Shown here in pieces: positions 1-7,564 of a stretch of 64,000 nucleotides of DNA. Each line of letters opens with the position of its first letter. Position 1 is the stretch's first letter. The stretch is from NCBI GenBank assembly GCA_039980135.1, contig JBDXCV010000003.1:372001-436000 (forward strand), read 5' to 3'. A model generated the notes under the pieces. The model did no database searches. It saw only the letters and a list, made by a program, of their open reading frames with translations, and was not told the origin of the DNA. The translations under genes were made by a program, and so were the position numbers. The DNA comes from Alphaproteobacteria bacterium. Lineage in GTDB: Bacteria > Pseudomonadota > Alphaproteobacteria > UBA6615.

Positions 1-274
1 TGCGCAGCCGGCAGCCGCGGATCAGCTGTTCGCAAAGATCGTCGTCCACGAGGGTAAAGATCACCGGGCCGGGATTCTCGTGGATTTCCTCGAGCACGAG
101 GTCCATCGCCTTGGGGGTGCGCGCCATCGGCCAGAAATGCTCGACCGACGGCGTATCGGAAAACTGGGCCAGGCAAGCGCGTGAGACCGACCGAATGGTC
201 TCGCCGGTGGAGTCGGACACCAGGTGCAAGTGAAAGACATCACCTGTTGCAGCAGTTTTTTCGGTTTTGGCCAT
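1..274 (-). CDS. PPSR (DUF299) kinase/pyrophosphorylase, 3'-truncated by window edge
   Basis: N-terminal 91 residues of a bifunctional serine/threonine kinase and phosphorylase that regulates PEP synthase or pyruvate phosphate dikinase (cytosolic, control of pyruvate/PEP interconversion). The reverse-strand translation shows the family's opening HLHLVSDSTGETI segment at about residues 15-27, then VEHFWPMARTPKAMD and VIFTLVDDDLC. The rest of the gene lies before base 1. An in-frame ATG four codons upstream (ending at 286) is an alternative start; neither has a good Shine-Dalgarno. It diverges from hemE across a 0.44 kb gap. The same gene (RP001 homologue) flanks the replication origin in Caulobacter. 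Family identity is firm; which dikinase it controls cannot be told here. Confidence 0.88.
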   Translation of the reverse strand, partial: MAKTEKTAATGDVFHLHLVSDSTGETIRSVSRACLAQFSDTPSVEHFWPMARTPKAMDLVLEEIHENPGPVIFTLVDDDLCEQLIRGCRLR

Positions 275-286
275 CGGCGGCACCAT

Positions 287-728
287 CTGGGCTGGGAGCG
301 AATGCAATGACAACGGGGATAAGTCACGCCTTGGCGCAGCGCAAAATATTTGTTCAACCTTATGCCGTTCGCAAAGCCCCCTGTCATCCCACGGCGAACA
401 AAGTTTCCAACAGCCGGTATGCATTCCCGCCCGCAGGCATTCATCCTTTTGCACGCTGCAAGTGATCCACATGCAACGCCGGCACGAATATATTTCAGAA
501 CAATGCACTGGGAGATTTGCGAACAGCGTGTCCCATCGTCCATGCACAAACCACGACCACACTGTACGGATTTGTGAGCAACGAATTATCCCTCGGATTC
601 ACCGCACATCTACAACTACAGTTCACTTTTCACTACGTTCAATTACTTATTTTTAGGATGCGCCAGGATAACCGGATCGGCATAGTCGGCGCGCATTCAG
701 CTCAGCCCAAACGTCAGCTTTCAAACCC
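287..728. other. Intergenic region, candidate chromosomal replication origin (oriC)
   Basis: This 442 bp non-coding gap lies between divergent PPSR and hemE, the position of the Caulobacter crescentus origin. It is clearly richer in A+T than its neighbours, with AT-rich stretches near 341-365, 486-505 and 622-657. It contains TGATCCACA at 463-471, identical to the Caulobacter moderate-affinity DnaA G-box, and weaker DnaA-box-like 9-mers: CGGGGATAA at 314-322 (7/9), TTATCCCTC at 586-594 (6/9) and CCAGGATAA at 663-671 (6/9). A 9-bp inverted repeat GTTCGCAAA/TTTGCGAAC spans 367-375 and 516-524. One GANTC methylation site is at 596-600. I found no TTAA-N7-TTAA CtrA site. Promoters for both flanking genes must also lie here. 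Origin function is inferred, not shown. Confidence 0.65.
463..471 (+). promoter_or_regulatory. DnaA G-box-like site TGATCCACA
   Basis: TGATCCACA differs from the consensus DnaA box TTATCCACA only at position 2, and equals the G-box described in the Caulobacter origin. It is the best DnaA-box match in the PPSR-hemE gap. One 9-mer alone could be chance; the location is what makes it credible. Confidence 0.5.
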
Positions 729-1778
729 GTGTCCAACCTGTTTCTCGATGCCCTGTCCGGCCGACATCCCGGCAAGCCCGTCACCCGGCCGCCCTTCTGG
801 TTCATGCGCCAGGCCGGCCGGTATCTGCCGGAATACCGGGAAATCCGGGCTCAGGCCGACGGATTTCTGGATCTCTGCTACACCCCGGAACGTGCGGCCC
901 GGGTCACCCTGCAGCCCATCGAACGCTTCCGGCCCGATGCCGCGATTTTGTTTTCCGACATTCTCGTCATCCCCGACGCCATCGGCCAGGAGGTCGGCTT
1001 TGTTGAGGGCACCGGCCCTGTCCTCACCCCGGTAACGAGCGGCGCGGATCTGGCGAAATTCGATCCCGGCCGAACACTTGATCATCTCGCGCCGGTATTC
1101 GAAACCGTCTCCCGGGTCCGCGCGGAATTACCCGACGACGTGGCGCTCATCGGGTTTGCCGGCGCGCCCTGGACGGTCGCGACCTACATGGTCGAGGGCG
1201 GCTCCAGCCGGGACTTCAATGGGGTCAAAAGCTGGGCGGTGCGCGAACGCGCGGACTTCGCCGCCATGATGGATATCCTGGTCGCATCGACCACTGATTA
1301 TCTGGTCGCCCAGGTCGATGCGGGCGCGCAGGCGCTGCAGCTCTTCGACACCTGGGCCGGGGCGGTGCCGGCGGGTGACTTTGATGACTGGGTGATCGCG
1401 CCGACCGCGCGCATCGTCGCCGGGGTGAAGGCGCGCCAGCCCGATGTCCCCATCATCGGTTTTGCGCGCGGGATCGGCGATCGGCTCAAGGGGTATGTCC
1501 GCGGTACCGGTGTTGATGCCGTCGGGCTCGATGCGTCCATGACCGCGGCCGACGCGGCGGCCAGGGTGCAACCGATCTGTCCCGTGCAGGGAAATCTCGA
1601 CCCGGCTTATCTGATGGTCGGCGGCGACGAGATGGAGCGCGCGGCGCGGGAGATTCTCGACAGCCTCGGCGCGGGCCCGTTCGTCTTCAACCTGGCCCAC
1701 GGCATCCACAAGGACACACCCTTTTCCCATGTCGAACGGCTCGCCGACATTGTCCGCGAATGGTCGCCGAATTCATGA
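729..1778 (+). CDS. hemE: Uroporphyrinogen decarboxylase
   Basis: Cytosolic haem enzyme that decarboxylates the four acetate side chains of uroporphyrinogen III to give coproporphyrinogen III. The 349-residue product is normal length. It shows the N-terminal RPPFWFMRQAGRYLPEYRE signature (about residues 20-39), which carries the substrate-binding arginines, then GFAGAPWT near residue 142 and the C-terminal FNLAHGIHKDTP segment. The start is GTG at 729, which aligns with the family's usual N-terminus; there is no strong Shine-Dalgarno. hemH follows after 10 bp and hemJ after that, so the three form a haem operon. The gene reads away from the candidate origin on the expected leading strand. Confidence 0.97.
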   Translation: MSNLFLDALSGRHPGKPVTRPPFWFMRQAGRYLPEYREIRAQADGFLDLCYTPERAARVTLQPIERFRPDAAILFSDILVIPDAIGQEVGFVEGTGPVLTPVTSGADLAKFDPGRTLDHLAPVFETVSRVRAELPDDVALIGFAGAPWTVATYMVEGGSSRDFNGVKSWAVRERADFAAMMDILVASTTDYLVAQVDAGAQALQLFDTWAGAVPAGDFDDWVIAPTARIVAGVKARQPDVPIIGFARGIGDRLKGYVRGTGVDAVGLDASMTAADAAARVQPICPVQGNLDPAYLMVGGDEMERAAREILDSLGAGPFVFNLAHGIHKDTPFSHVERLADIVREWSPNS

Positions 1779-1788
1779 GCGCGAGACC

Positions 1789-2838
1789 ATGACCACCGCC
1801 GTTATTCTCTACAATCTGGGTGGCCCCGACGGGCCGGATGACGTCCGGCCGTTCTTGTTCAACCTGTTCAACGACCCGATGATCATCGGCGCGCCCGCAC
1901 CCATCCGCTGGCTGCTGGCACAGGTCATCTCGCGCAAGCGCGCCCCCATCGCCCGGGAAATCTACGCCAATATCGGCGGCGGTTCGCCCCTGCTGGCCAA
2001 CACCCGGGCCCAGGCCGACGCGCTGGAGGCGGCGCTGAACGCGGGCGAGGGCGATTACAAATGCTTCGTCGCCATGCGCTACTGGCACCCGATGGTCGAT
2101 GCGGTCCTGGACGAGGTGATCGCGAGCGCGCCCGACCGGATTGTGTTGCTGCCGCTCTACCCGCAATTCTCGACCACGACCGTGGGCTCCATGATGCGGG
2201 TCTGGGAGCGGGCCGCGCGCAAACGCAAACTCGACATTCCCGTCACGGCGCTGTGTTGCTACCCGACCGACCCGGGCTTCGTTGACGCGGTCACGGGATT
2301 GCTCGCCGGCGCCCTCGAAACGGCGACAGCCGAAAAGGAAAAACTGCGCGTTCTGTTCTCGGCCCACGGGTTGCCCAAACAGATCGTCGAGGGCGGGGAT
2401 CCCTACCAGTCCCAGGTTGAGCAAACCGCCGCCGCCGTGATGTCGGCGCTCGGGCAGGCGCTCGACTGGCTGTGCTGTTACCAGAGCCGGGTCGGCCCGC
2501 TGGAATGGATCGGGCCCGCCACGGACGACGAGATCGAGCGCGCCGGGGCGGACGGGAAATCGGTGATCATCGTGCCGATCGCTTTCGTGTCGGAACATTC
2601 CGAGACTCTTGTCGAGCTCGATATTGAATATCGTGAGCTGGCCGACAAGGCCGGCGTGATCGAATATATCCGCGTCCCGACCGTCGATACCGCGCCGGCA
2701 TTCATCGACGGGCTGGCGGATCTGGTGCGCGGGAACATCGCGGCGGGCTGCGAAATCTGCAGCGGCGATCCTCAGGCAACCGGCGGACGGATTTGCGCGG
2801 CCGAATGGCCGAAATGCCCGGTTGCGAAGGCGGCCTAG
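1789..2838 (+). CDS. hemH: Ferrochelatase
   Basis: Inserts ferrous iron into protoporphyrin IX, the last step of haem b synthesis. The 349-residue protein opens with AVILYNLGGPD, and carries the catalytic-region LFSAHGLPKQIV and the PIAFVSEHSETLVELDIEY block with the second conserved histidine. An open frame extends upstream to 1729 inside hemE, but ATG 1789 fits the family start. The C-terminal 30 residues hold four cysteines (about C321, C324, C336, C343), which suggests a [2Fe-2S] cluster of the kind reported for some bacterial ferrochelatases including Caulobacter's. It sits between hemE and hemJ. Function is certain; the cluster is inferred from cysteine count and position. Confidence 0.96.
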   Translation: MTTAVILYNLGGPDGPDDVRPFLFNLFNDPMIIGAPAPIRWLLAQVISRKRAPIAREIYANIGGGSPLLANTRAQADALEAALNAGEGDYKCFVAMRYWHPMVDAVLDEVIASAPDRIVLLPLYPQFSTTTVGSMMRVWERAARKRKLDIPVTALCCYPTDPGFVDAVTGLLAGALETATAEKEKLRVLFSAHGLPKQIVEGGDPYQSQVEQTAAAVMSALGQALDWLCCYQSRVGPLEWIGPATDDEIERAGADGKSVIIVPIAFVSEHSETLVELDIEYRELADKAGVIEYIRVPTVDTAPAFIDGLADLVRGNIAAGCEICSGDPQATGGRICAAEWPKCPVAKAA

Positions 2839-2844
2839 AGCGCG

Positions 2845-3294
2845 ATGGGTGATTTCCTCGTTACGGCCTATCCCTGGATCAAATCGCTCCATGTAATCGC
2901 GGTGATCTCCTGGATGGCCGGGATGCTCTATCTGCCGCGCCTGTTCGTCTATCACTGTGACGCGGAAATTGGCTCCGACAAGTCCGAGACCTTCAAGGTG
3001 ATGGAGCGGCGCCTGCTGCGCGCGATCATGAACCCGGCGATGATCGCGACATTCGTCTTCGGCGGGCTGTTGCTGGCCACGCCGGGGATCGTCGATTGGG
3101 GGTCGGGCTGGATCTGGATCAAGCTGGCCGCGGTGGCGAGCATGACCGTGGCCCATCATGTTTTTGCCAAATGGTTCCAGGCGTTCGCCGCCGACACAAA
3201 CACCCGCCCGGCGAAGACCTATCGCCTCGCCAACGAGGTACCGACACTCCTGATGATCGTGATTGTCGTCATGATCATTGCCCGGCCGTTCTAG
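2845..3294 (+). CDS. hemJ: Protoporphyrinogen IX oxidase, HemJ type
   Basis: Membrane enzyme that oxidises protoporphyrinogen IX to protoporphyrin IX, supplying HemH. The 149-residue sequence is typical of HemJ (UPF0093), with four hydrophobic segments. The first carries the conserved histidine (SLHVIAVISWMAGMLYLPRL, about residues 14-33), and a later AHHVFAKWF segment near residues 100-110 carries another. It starts 6 bp after the hemH stop, so the two are surely co-transcribed. The penultimate and final steps of haem synthesis are therefore encoded side by side. No oxygen-dependent (HemY) or HemG-type alternative is present in the window. Confidence 0.93.
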   Translation: MGDFLVTAYPWIKSLHVIAVISWMAGMLYLPRLFVYHCDAEIGSDKSETFKVMERRLLRAIMNPAMIATFVFGGLLLATPGIVDWGSGWIWIKLAAVASMTVAHHVFAKWFQAFAADTNTRPAKTYRLANEVPTLLMIVIVVMIIARPF

Positions 3295-3572
3295 GCACCT
3301 GTTTCGGGCGTGTGTTCCGCGCCATCTGCAGATCGACGCAGGATTGCCGCAAAACCGTCATAAGGATTGACTTGACGCGGCACGCTCACTAAGTGCGTAA
3401 TATCCGCGCGCACAAGACAGTAACCTACGCGCACACCCTTCCGCATAAGTCGTTTTCTTCCGGCGTTCCCGTCGGCGTCCACGAACTTCCGCTGACATAT
3501 TCAAACGCCCCCGAAAATTCGGTTCCCAGCCGATAGGGCGCGTCGCATTTCCCAAACAGAACTGGCCTCCCC

Positions 3573-4838
3573 ATGGAAGCAATGAAACTCCAGGACCTCA
3601 AAGACAAATCCGCCGCCGATCTCCTCGCCTTCGCCGAGGAACTCGAGATCGAGGGCGCGAGCAACCTGCGCACCCAGGACATGATGTTCGCGATCCTCAA
3701 GGAGCTGGCCGAGGACGAGGTGCCGATCACCGGCATCGGCGTGCTCGAAGTGCTGCAGGACGGCTTCGGCTTCCTGCGCTCACCGGAATCCAATTTCCTG
3801 CCGGGCCCCGACGATATCTATGTCTCACCCAGCCAGGTCCGCCGCTTCGCGTTGCGCACCGGCGACACGGTCGAGGGCGAAATCCGCTCTCCCAAGGATG
3901 GCGAGCGCTACTTCGCGCTGGTCAAGGTCGCGCAGGTGAACTTCGACGACGTCGACCACACCAAGCACCGGGTCAATTTCGACAACCTCACCCCGCTCTA
4001 TCCCGAGCGGAAAATCGAGCTGGAAATCGACGACCCGGAGAACAAGGATCCGTCGTGCCGTGTGATCGACATGGTGGCCCCGCTCGGCATGGGCCAGCGC
4101 GCCCTGCTCGTGGCCCCGCCGCGCACCGGCAAGACCGTGATGATGCAGAACATCGCCAAGGCGATCATGGCCAATCATCCGGACATCTATCTGATCGTGC
4201 TGCTGATCGACGAGCGGCCGGAAGAAGTCACCGACATGCAGCGCACCGTGCGCGGCGAGGTGATCTCCTCCACCTTCGACGAACCGGCCTCGCGCCATGT
4301 GCAGGTCGCCGAGATGGTGATCAACAAGGCCAAGCGCCTGGTCGAGCACAAGCGCGACGTGGTCATCCTGCTGGATTCGATCACCCGCCTCGCCCGCGCC
4401 TACAACACCGTCGTCCCGTCCTCGGGCAAGGTGCTGACCGGCGGCGTGGACGCCAACGCCCTGCAGCGGCCCAAGCGCTTCTTCGGCGCCGCCCGCAACA
4501 TCGAGGAGGGCGGCTCGCTGACCATCATCTCGACCGCGTTGATCGAGACCGGCTCGCGCATGGACGAGGTCATCTTCGAGGAGTTCAAGGGCACCGGTAA
4601 CTCGGAAATCGTCCTCGACCGCAAGCTTTCCGACAAACGCGTCTGGCCGTCGATCGACATCACCAAGTCGGGCACGCGAAAGGAAGAGCTGCTGGTCGAC
4701 AAGGACGCCCTGTCGAAGATGTGGGTGCTGCGCCGGATCCTCAACCCCATGGGGGTCGTCGACGGCATGGAGTTCCTGCTCGGCAAGATGAAGTCGACCA
4801 AGAACAACAACGACTTCTACGACACGATGAACCAGTAG
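3573..4838 (+). CDS. rho: Transcription termination factor Rho
   Basis: Hexameric RNA-dependent ATPase that terminates transcription. The 421-residue product carries the N-terminal Rho domain ([19 protein letters not shown]), the RNA-binding cold-shock domain with [18 protein letters not shown] and [15 protein letters not shown], Walker A (PPRTGKT near residue 183) and the Q/R-loop regions in the C-terminal half. An in-frame ATG at 3582 (MKLQDLKDK) aligns with the usual Rho N-terminus and may be the true start. The 278 bp leader after hemJ holds a poor promoter-like pair (TTGACG at 3372, TAATAT at 3398, spacer 20). No autoregulatory element can be recognised in that leader. Confidence 0.97.
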   Translation: MEAMKLQDLKDKSAADLLAFAEELEIEGASNLRTQDMMFAILKELAEDEVPITGIGVLEVLQDGFGFLRSPESNFLPGPDDIYVSPSQVRRFALRTGDTVEGEIRSPKDGERYFALVKVAQVNFDDVDHTKHRVNFDNLTPLYPERKIELEIDDPENKDPSCRVIDMVAPLGMGQRALLVAPPRTGKTVMMQNIAKAIMANHPDIYLIVLLIDERPEEVTDMQRTVRGEVISSTFDEPASRHVQVAEMVINKAKRLVEHKRDVVILLDSITRLARAYNTVVPSSGKVLTGGVDANALQRPKRFFGAARNIEEGGSLTIISTALIETGSRMDEVIFEEFKGTGNSEIVLDRKLSDKRVWPSIDITKSGTRKEELLVDKDALSKMWVLRRILNPMGVVDGMEFLLGKMKSTKNNNDFYDTMNQ

Positions 4839-4870
4839 GGGCTGTCGGCCACTGCGTCGTTGAAATCCTC

Positions 4871-4964
4871 TCGTCACTCCCGCGAAGGCGGGAGTCCATA
4901 AACATCAATGCGGACCCGGTAATCGCCTGTGACTATGGATGCCCGCCTGCGCGGGCATGACGAT
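4871..4964. repeat. REPIN-like inverted pair of palindromes, type 1
   Basis: Two GC-rich palindromes, ACTCCCGCGAAGGCGGGAGT (4876-4895) and ATGCCCGCCTGCGCGGGCAT (4939-4958), face each other. They are bounded by TCGTCA on the left and TGACGA on the right, with CCATA...TATGG inside. The same layout recurs at 55095-55187. Non-coding, in the rho to hydrolase gap. Confidence 0.8.
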
Positions 4965-5012
4965 TTTGGTTTGACGCGGGCTCCCGCAGCCATACCCTAA
5001 TGGTTCGTGGGC

Positions 5013-5043
5013 GAGATGCCCGGATCAAGTCCGGGCATGACGA
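5013..5043. repeat. Single type 2 palindrome
   Basis: GAG followed by a 23-bp hairpin, ATGCCCGG...CCGGGCAT (5016-5038), and TGACGA. It is the same half-element that ends the pairs at 5941 and 30338, but here no facing partner is visible. It lies just upstream of the hydrolase start. Confidence 0.7.
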
Positions 5044-5067
5044 TCGTGGTTTTGGGATTGGAAGTTC

Positions 5068-5916
5068 ATGCACACCGAACTCGTGACCATCCCGACCGAC
5101 ACCGCGCAACCTCTCGACGGCGCCTGGTACGAGCCCGACGGCGGGGCGACCGCTGGGACCGTCATGCTGTTTCACGGCAACACCATGAACTTCTACGTCG
5201 GCGCGCCGCGCTTCCTGCCGCCGGCGTTGGCGGAGTTGGGCTTCGCCTGCCTGGCCTTCAACCGACGTGGCCACGACATCCTGTCCAACCGGAACAGCCG
5301 CGCTGTCGAGGGTGCGGCCTATCAGACCACTGCCGAGGCAATCGCCGACAACGAGATCGCCGCGCACTGGGTGGCGGCTGAGCGCGGTTCCGTGGTCGGG
5401 TCTGATGCGCCGGTCGTCATCGGACACAGCAATGGCGGTTTCCTGGGGGTGCAGCACGTCGCCAACCATCCCGAGACGCCCGCCCTCGTTCTGTTATCGG
5501 CCCATGCCGGCGGCGATGTCGCGGCGGCGCTGGCGCCCACGACAGGCCTATTGGGCGGCGCGCGCAGCGAGGAAATTTTCCGTGAGGCGGAGGCGATGAT
5601 AGCCGACGGGCGCGGTGACGAACTCATGCTCCTGCCGGGCTGGTGGTACGTGATCACCGCGAACAGTTATGTCGACCGGCTGACGACCATGCCCAACACG
5701 GTCGCGACCGCGCCGAAGATCGCCTGCCCGAGTTTGTATATTCGCGGCGATCAGGAAATCCGCGATTCCTATCCGGCCGAGGACTTCGCCGCCGCATCAG
5801 CAGGCCCGTGCGATGTCGAGATCGTCGAGAATTGCGACCACTATTACAACGACCGTGAGGATGCGATCACCGACCTGGTCGCGGGTTGGCTGAAGCGGAC
5901 CTTGATTGACGGGTAG
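5068..5916 (+). CDS. Alpha/beta hydrolase
   Basis: Probable serine hydrolase of 282 residues. It shows an MLFHGNTMNFY oxyanion-region segment (about residues 34-44), a LAFNRRGHD strand-turn, the nucleophile elbow GHSNGG (Ser near residue 120) and a late IRGDQE...CDHYYND stretch that would supply the acid and the histidine. There is no signal peptide, so it is cytosolic. Substrate is unknown; acyl, ester or lactone hydrolysis are all possible. It stands alone between two REP-type repeat regions, with no operon partner. The start ATG at 5068 gives a normal N-terminus before the first beta strand. Fold assignment is good, function open. Confidence 0.8.
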   Translation: MHTELVTIPTDTAQPLDGAWYEPDGGATAGTVMLFHGNTMNFYVGAPRFLPPALAELGFACLAFNRRGHDILSNRNSRAVEGAAYQTTAEAIADNEIAAHWVAAERGSVVGSDAPVVIGHSNGGFLGVQHVANHPETPALVLLSAHAGGDVAAALAPTTGLLGGARSEEIFREAEAMIADGRGDELMLLPGWWYVITANSYVDRLTTMPNTVATAPKIACPSLYIRGDQEIRDSYPAEDFAAASAGPCDVEIVENCDHYYNDREDAITDLVAGWLKRTLIDG

Positions 5917-5940
5917 TACAAGAAACCCGCCAACCCCCTT

Positions 5941-6016
5941 TCGTCATACGCGGACTTGATCCGCGTATCTCAGCTCAGACCCAGACGAGATGCCCGGATC
6001 ACGTCCGGGCATGACG
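5941..6016. repeat. REPIN-like inverted pair of palindromes, type 2
   Basis: Left palindrome ATACGCGG...CCGCGTAT (5946-5968) and right palindrome ATGCCCGG...CCGGGCAT (5990-6012) are bounded by TCGTCA and TGACG with CTC...GAG inside. It fills the gap between two convergent genes and may also act as a bidirectional hairpin at their 3' ends. Confidence 0.8.
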
Positions 6017-6023
6017 GCGCCTG

Positions 6024-6998
6024 TTAGGCCATCAGGATCGTCGAGCCCGTGGTCTTGCGGGCGACCAGATCCTTGTGGGCCTGCACCGTCTCCGACAGCG
6101 GGTAGCGCTGGTTGATTTCGATCTTCACCGCGCCCGATGACACCACGCCGAACAGGTCGCCGGCACAGGCCAGCAGCTCGGCGCGTTCGGCGATGAAGTC
6201 GAACAGCATCGGCCGGGCGGCATAGATCGAGCCGTGGGCCGAGAGCTCGGTGAGCTCCACCGGGTCGGGTGCGCCCGAGGCGTTGCCGAAGCTGATCAGG
6301 TAGCCGCGCCGCTGCAGGCATTCCATGGACCCCCTGAGCGTGTCCTTGCCCACCGCGTCATAGACCACGGGCACACCCGCGCCGCCGGTGATCTCCTTCA
6401 CTTGTCCGACGAAGTCCTCGTCCTTGTAGTTGACCGTGTGGTGGCAGCCATGGGCGCGCGCCAGCTCGGCCTTCTCTTCCGAGCCCACCGTGCCGATGAC
6501 CGTGACCCCCAGATGGTTGAGCCACTGGCAGGCGATCAGGCCGACGCCGCCGGCCGCGGCGTGCCACAGCACGGTCTGGCCCTTCTGCACCGGGAAGCAG
6601 GACTTGATCAGGAACTGCACGGTCATGCCCTTGAGCATCATCGCGGCGGCCTGTTCGTCGGAGATGTCGTCGGGGAGCTTCACGGCGATCTTCGCCGGCA
6701 TCACGCGTTCCTCGGCATAGGCGCCGAGCGGCATGTCGGCATAGCCGATCCGGTCGCCCACGGCCAGGTCGCTCACGCCCTCGCCCACCGCCACGATCTC
6801 GCCCGCACCTTCAAGCCCCAGACCATTCGGCATCGGCACCGGGCGCGCGCCCGAGCGGAGATAGATGTCGATGAAGTTGAGACCGGCTGCGGTCTGTTTC
6901 ACCCGGATTTCGCCGGGGCCGGGGTCGCCGACCTCGACCTCTTCCCACTTCATGACGTCGGGCCCGCCGGCCTCGTGGAAACGGATTGCATGGACCAT
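6024..6998 (-). CDS. NAD(P)H:quinone oxidoreductase (zinc-less MDR family)
   Basis: Medium-chain dehydrogenase/reductase of the zeta-crystallin type, which reduces quinones or enones with NADPH in the cytosol. The 324 residues show the GroES-like N-terminal domain (GEIRVKQTAAGLNFIDIYLR near residues 30-49), GLGLEGAGEIVAVGEGV, and the Rossmann dinucleotide site HAAAGGVGLIACQW near residues 146-159. Structural zinc ligands of alcohol dehydrogenases are absent, which supports the quinone reductase subfamily. It is transcribed on the minus strand after the ogt gene, 44 bp downstream, and could be part of the same transcript. Physiological substrate is unknown. Confidence 0.9.
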   Translation of the reverse strand: MVHAIRFHEAGGPDVMKWEEVEVGDPGPGEIRVKQTAAGLNFIDIYLRSGARPVPMPNGLGLEGAGEIVAVGEGVSDLAVGDRIGYADMPLGAYAEERVMPAKIAVKLPDDISDEQAAAMMLKGMTVQFLIKSCFPVQKGQTVLWHAAAGGVGLIACQWLNHLGVTVIGTVGSEEKAELARAHGCHHTVNYKDEDFVGQVKEITGGAGVPVVYDAVGKDTLRGSMECLQRRGYLISFGNASGAPDPVELTELSAHGSIYAARPMLFDFIAERAELLACAGDLFGVVSSGAVKIEINQRYPLSETVQAHKDLVARKTTGSTILMA

Positions 6999-7042
6999 GT
7001 GATTTCCCCTGAAATTTCTTCTGTGTGTTTGTTGAGGTGACC

Positions 7043-7564
7043 CTATCGGCTGGTTCCAGCACCTTCAAGATCGAGGCTGGCCTGGTCGTCTCCGGCGAAC
7101 GCCAACCCTTCGAGGCGCAACAGCTGGCGCTTGGTCTCGACACCGCCCCGCCCGGAATAGCCGCCGATGCCGCCCCCCGTGGCGAGAATCCGGTGGCAGG
7201 GCACGATGATCGGGATCGGGTTCTTGCCGCAGGCCGTGCCCACCGCGCGGGCCGAGGAGCCGATCTCCCGAGCGAGGTCGCCATAGCTGCGGACGGCGCC
7301 TGAGGGAATTTCGCACATCGCCGCCCAGACTTTTTTCTGATGGTCCGTGCCGAGCGGCGCGAGGCGAAGGAAAAACTCGGTGCGGTCCCCCGAAAAATAT
7401 TCCGCCAGCTGTTTTGCCGCATCCCGTAGAATCTTCGAGGTCGGCGCGGTTGGCTTGGCGTCTGTCCAGTCCAGTGCCGTGATGGCGCCGCCGGCCGCCG
7501 TGACGCGAATACGTCCGACCGGCGATTCAATCACGCAGGTCGTGGAATCGTCGTTTCCGGTCAC
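7043..7564 (-). CDS. ogt: Methylated-DNA--protein-cysteine S-methyltransferase
   Basis: Suicide DNA-repair protein that takes alkyl groups from O6-alkylguanine onto its own cysteine. The 173-residue protein has the active-site PCHRI motif with C123, the preceding GTACGKNPIPIIV helix-strand, and the DNA-binding region KKVWAAMCEIPSGAVRSYGDLAREIG (about residues 77-102). No Ada regulatory domain is present, so this is the short Ogt/MGMT form. Its start codon overlaps the stop of the upstream DUF255 gene by 4 bp (ATGA), which implies translational coupling. That coupling of a repair enzyme to a thioredoxin-fold protein is not obviously functional. Confidence 0.95.
   Translation of the reverse strand: MTGNDDSTTCVIESPVGRIRVTAAGGAITALDWTDAKPTAPTSKILRDAAKQLAEYFSGDRTEFFLRLAPLGTDHQKKVWAAMCEIPSGAVRSYGDLAREIGSSARAVGTACGKNPIPIIVPCHRILATGGGIGGYSGRGGVETKRQLLRLEGLAFAGDDQASLDLEGAGTSR

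Noticed and set aside
3367-3403. TTGACT/TTGACG and TAATAT in the rho leader as a promoter
   Set aside because: Spacing of 20 or more bases is outside the usual range, so I mention it only in the rho entry.
4839-6023. CRISPR-like array suggested by repeated palindromes
   Set aside because: The palindromes are unequally spaced facing pairs with different spacers, not regular direct repeats, and no cas gene is present.
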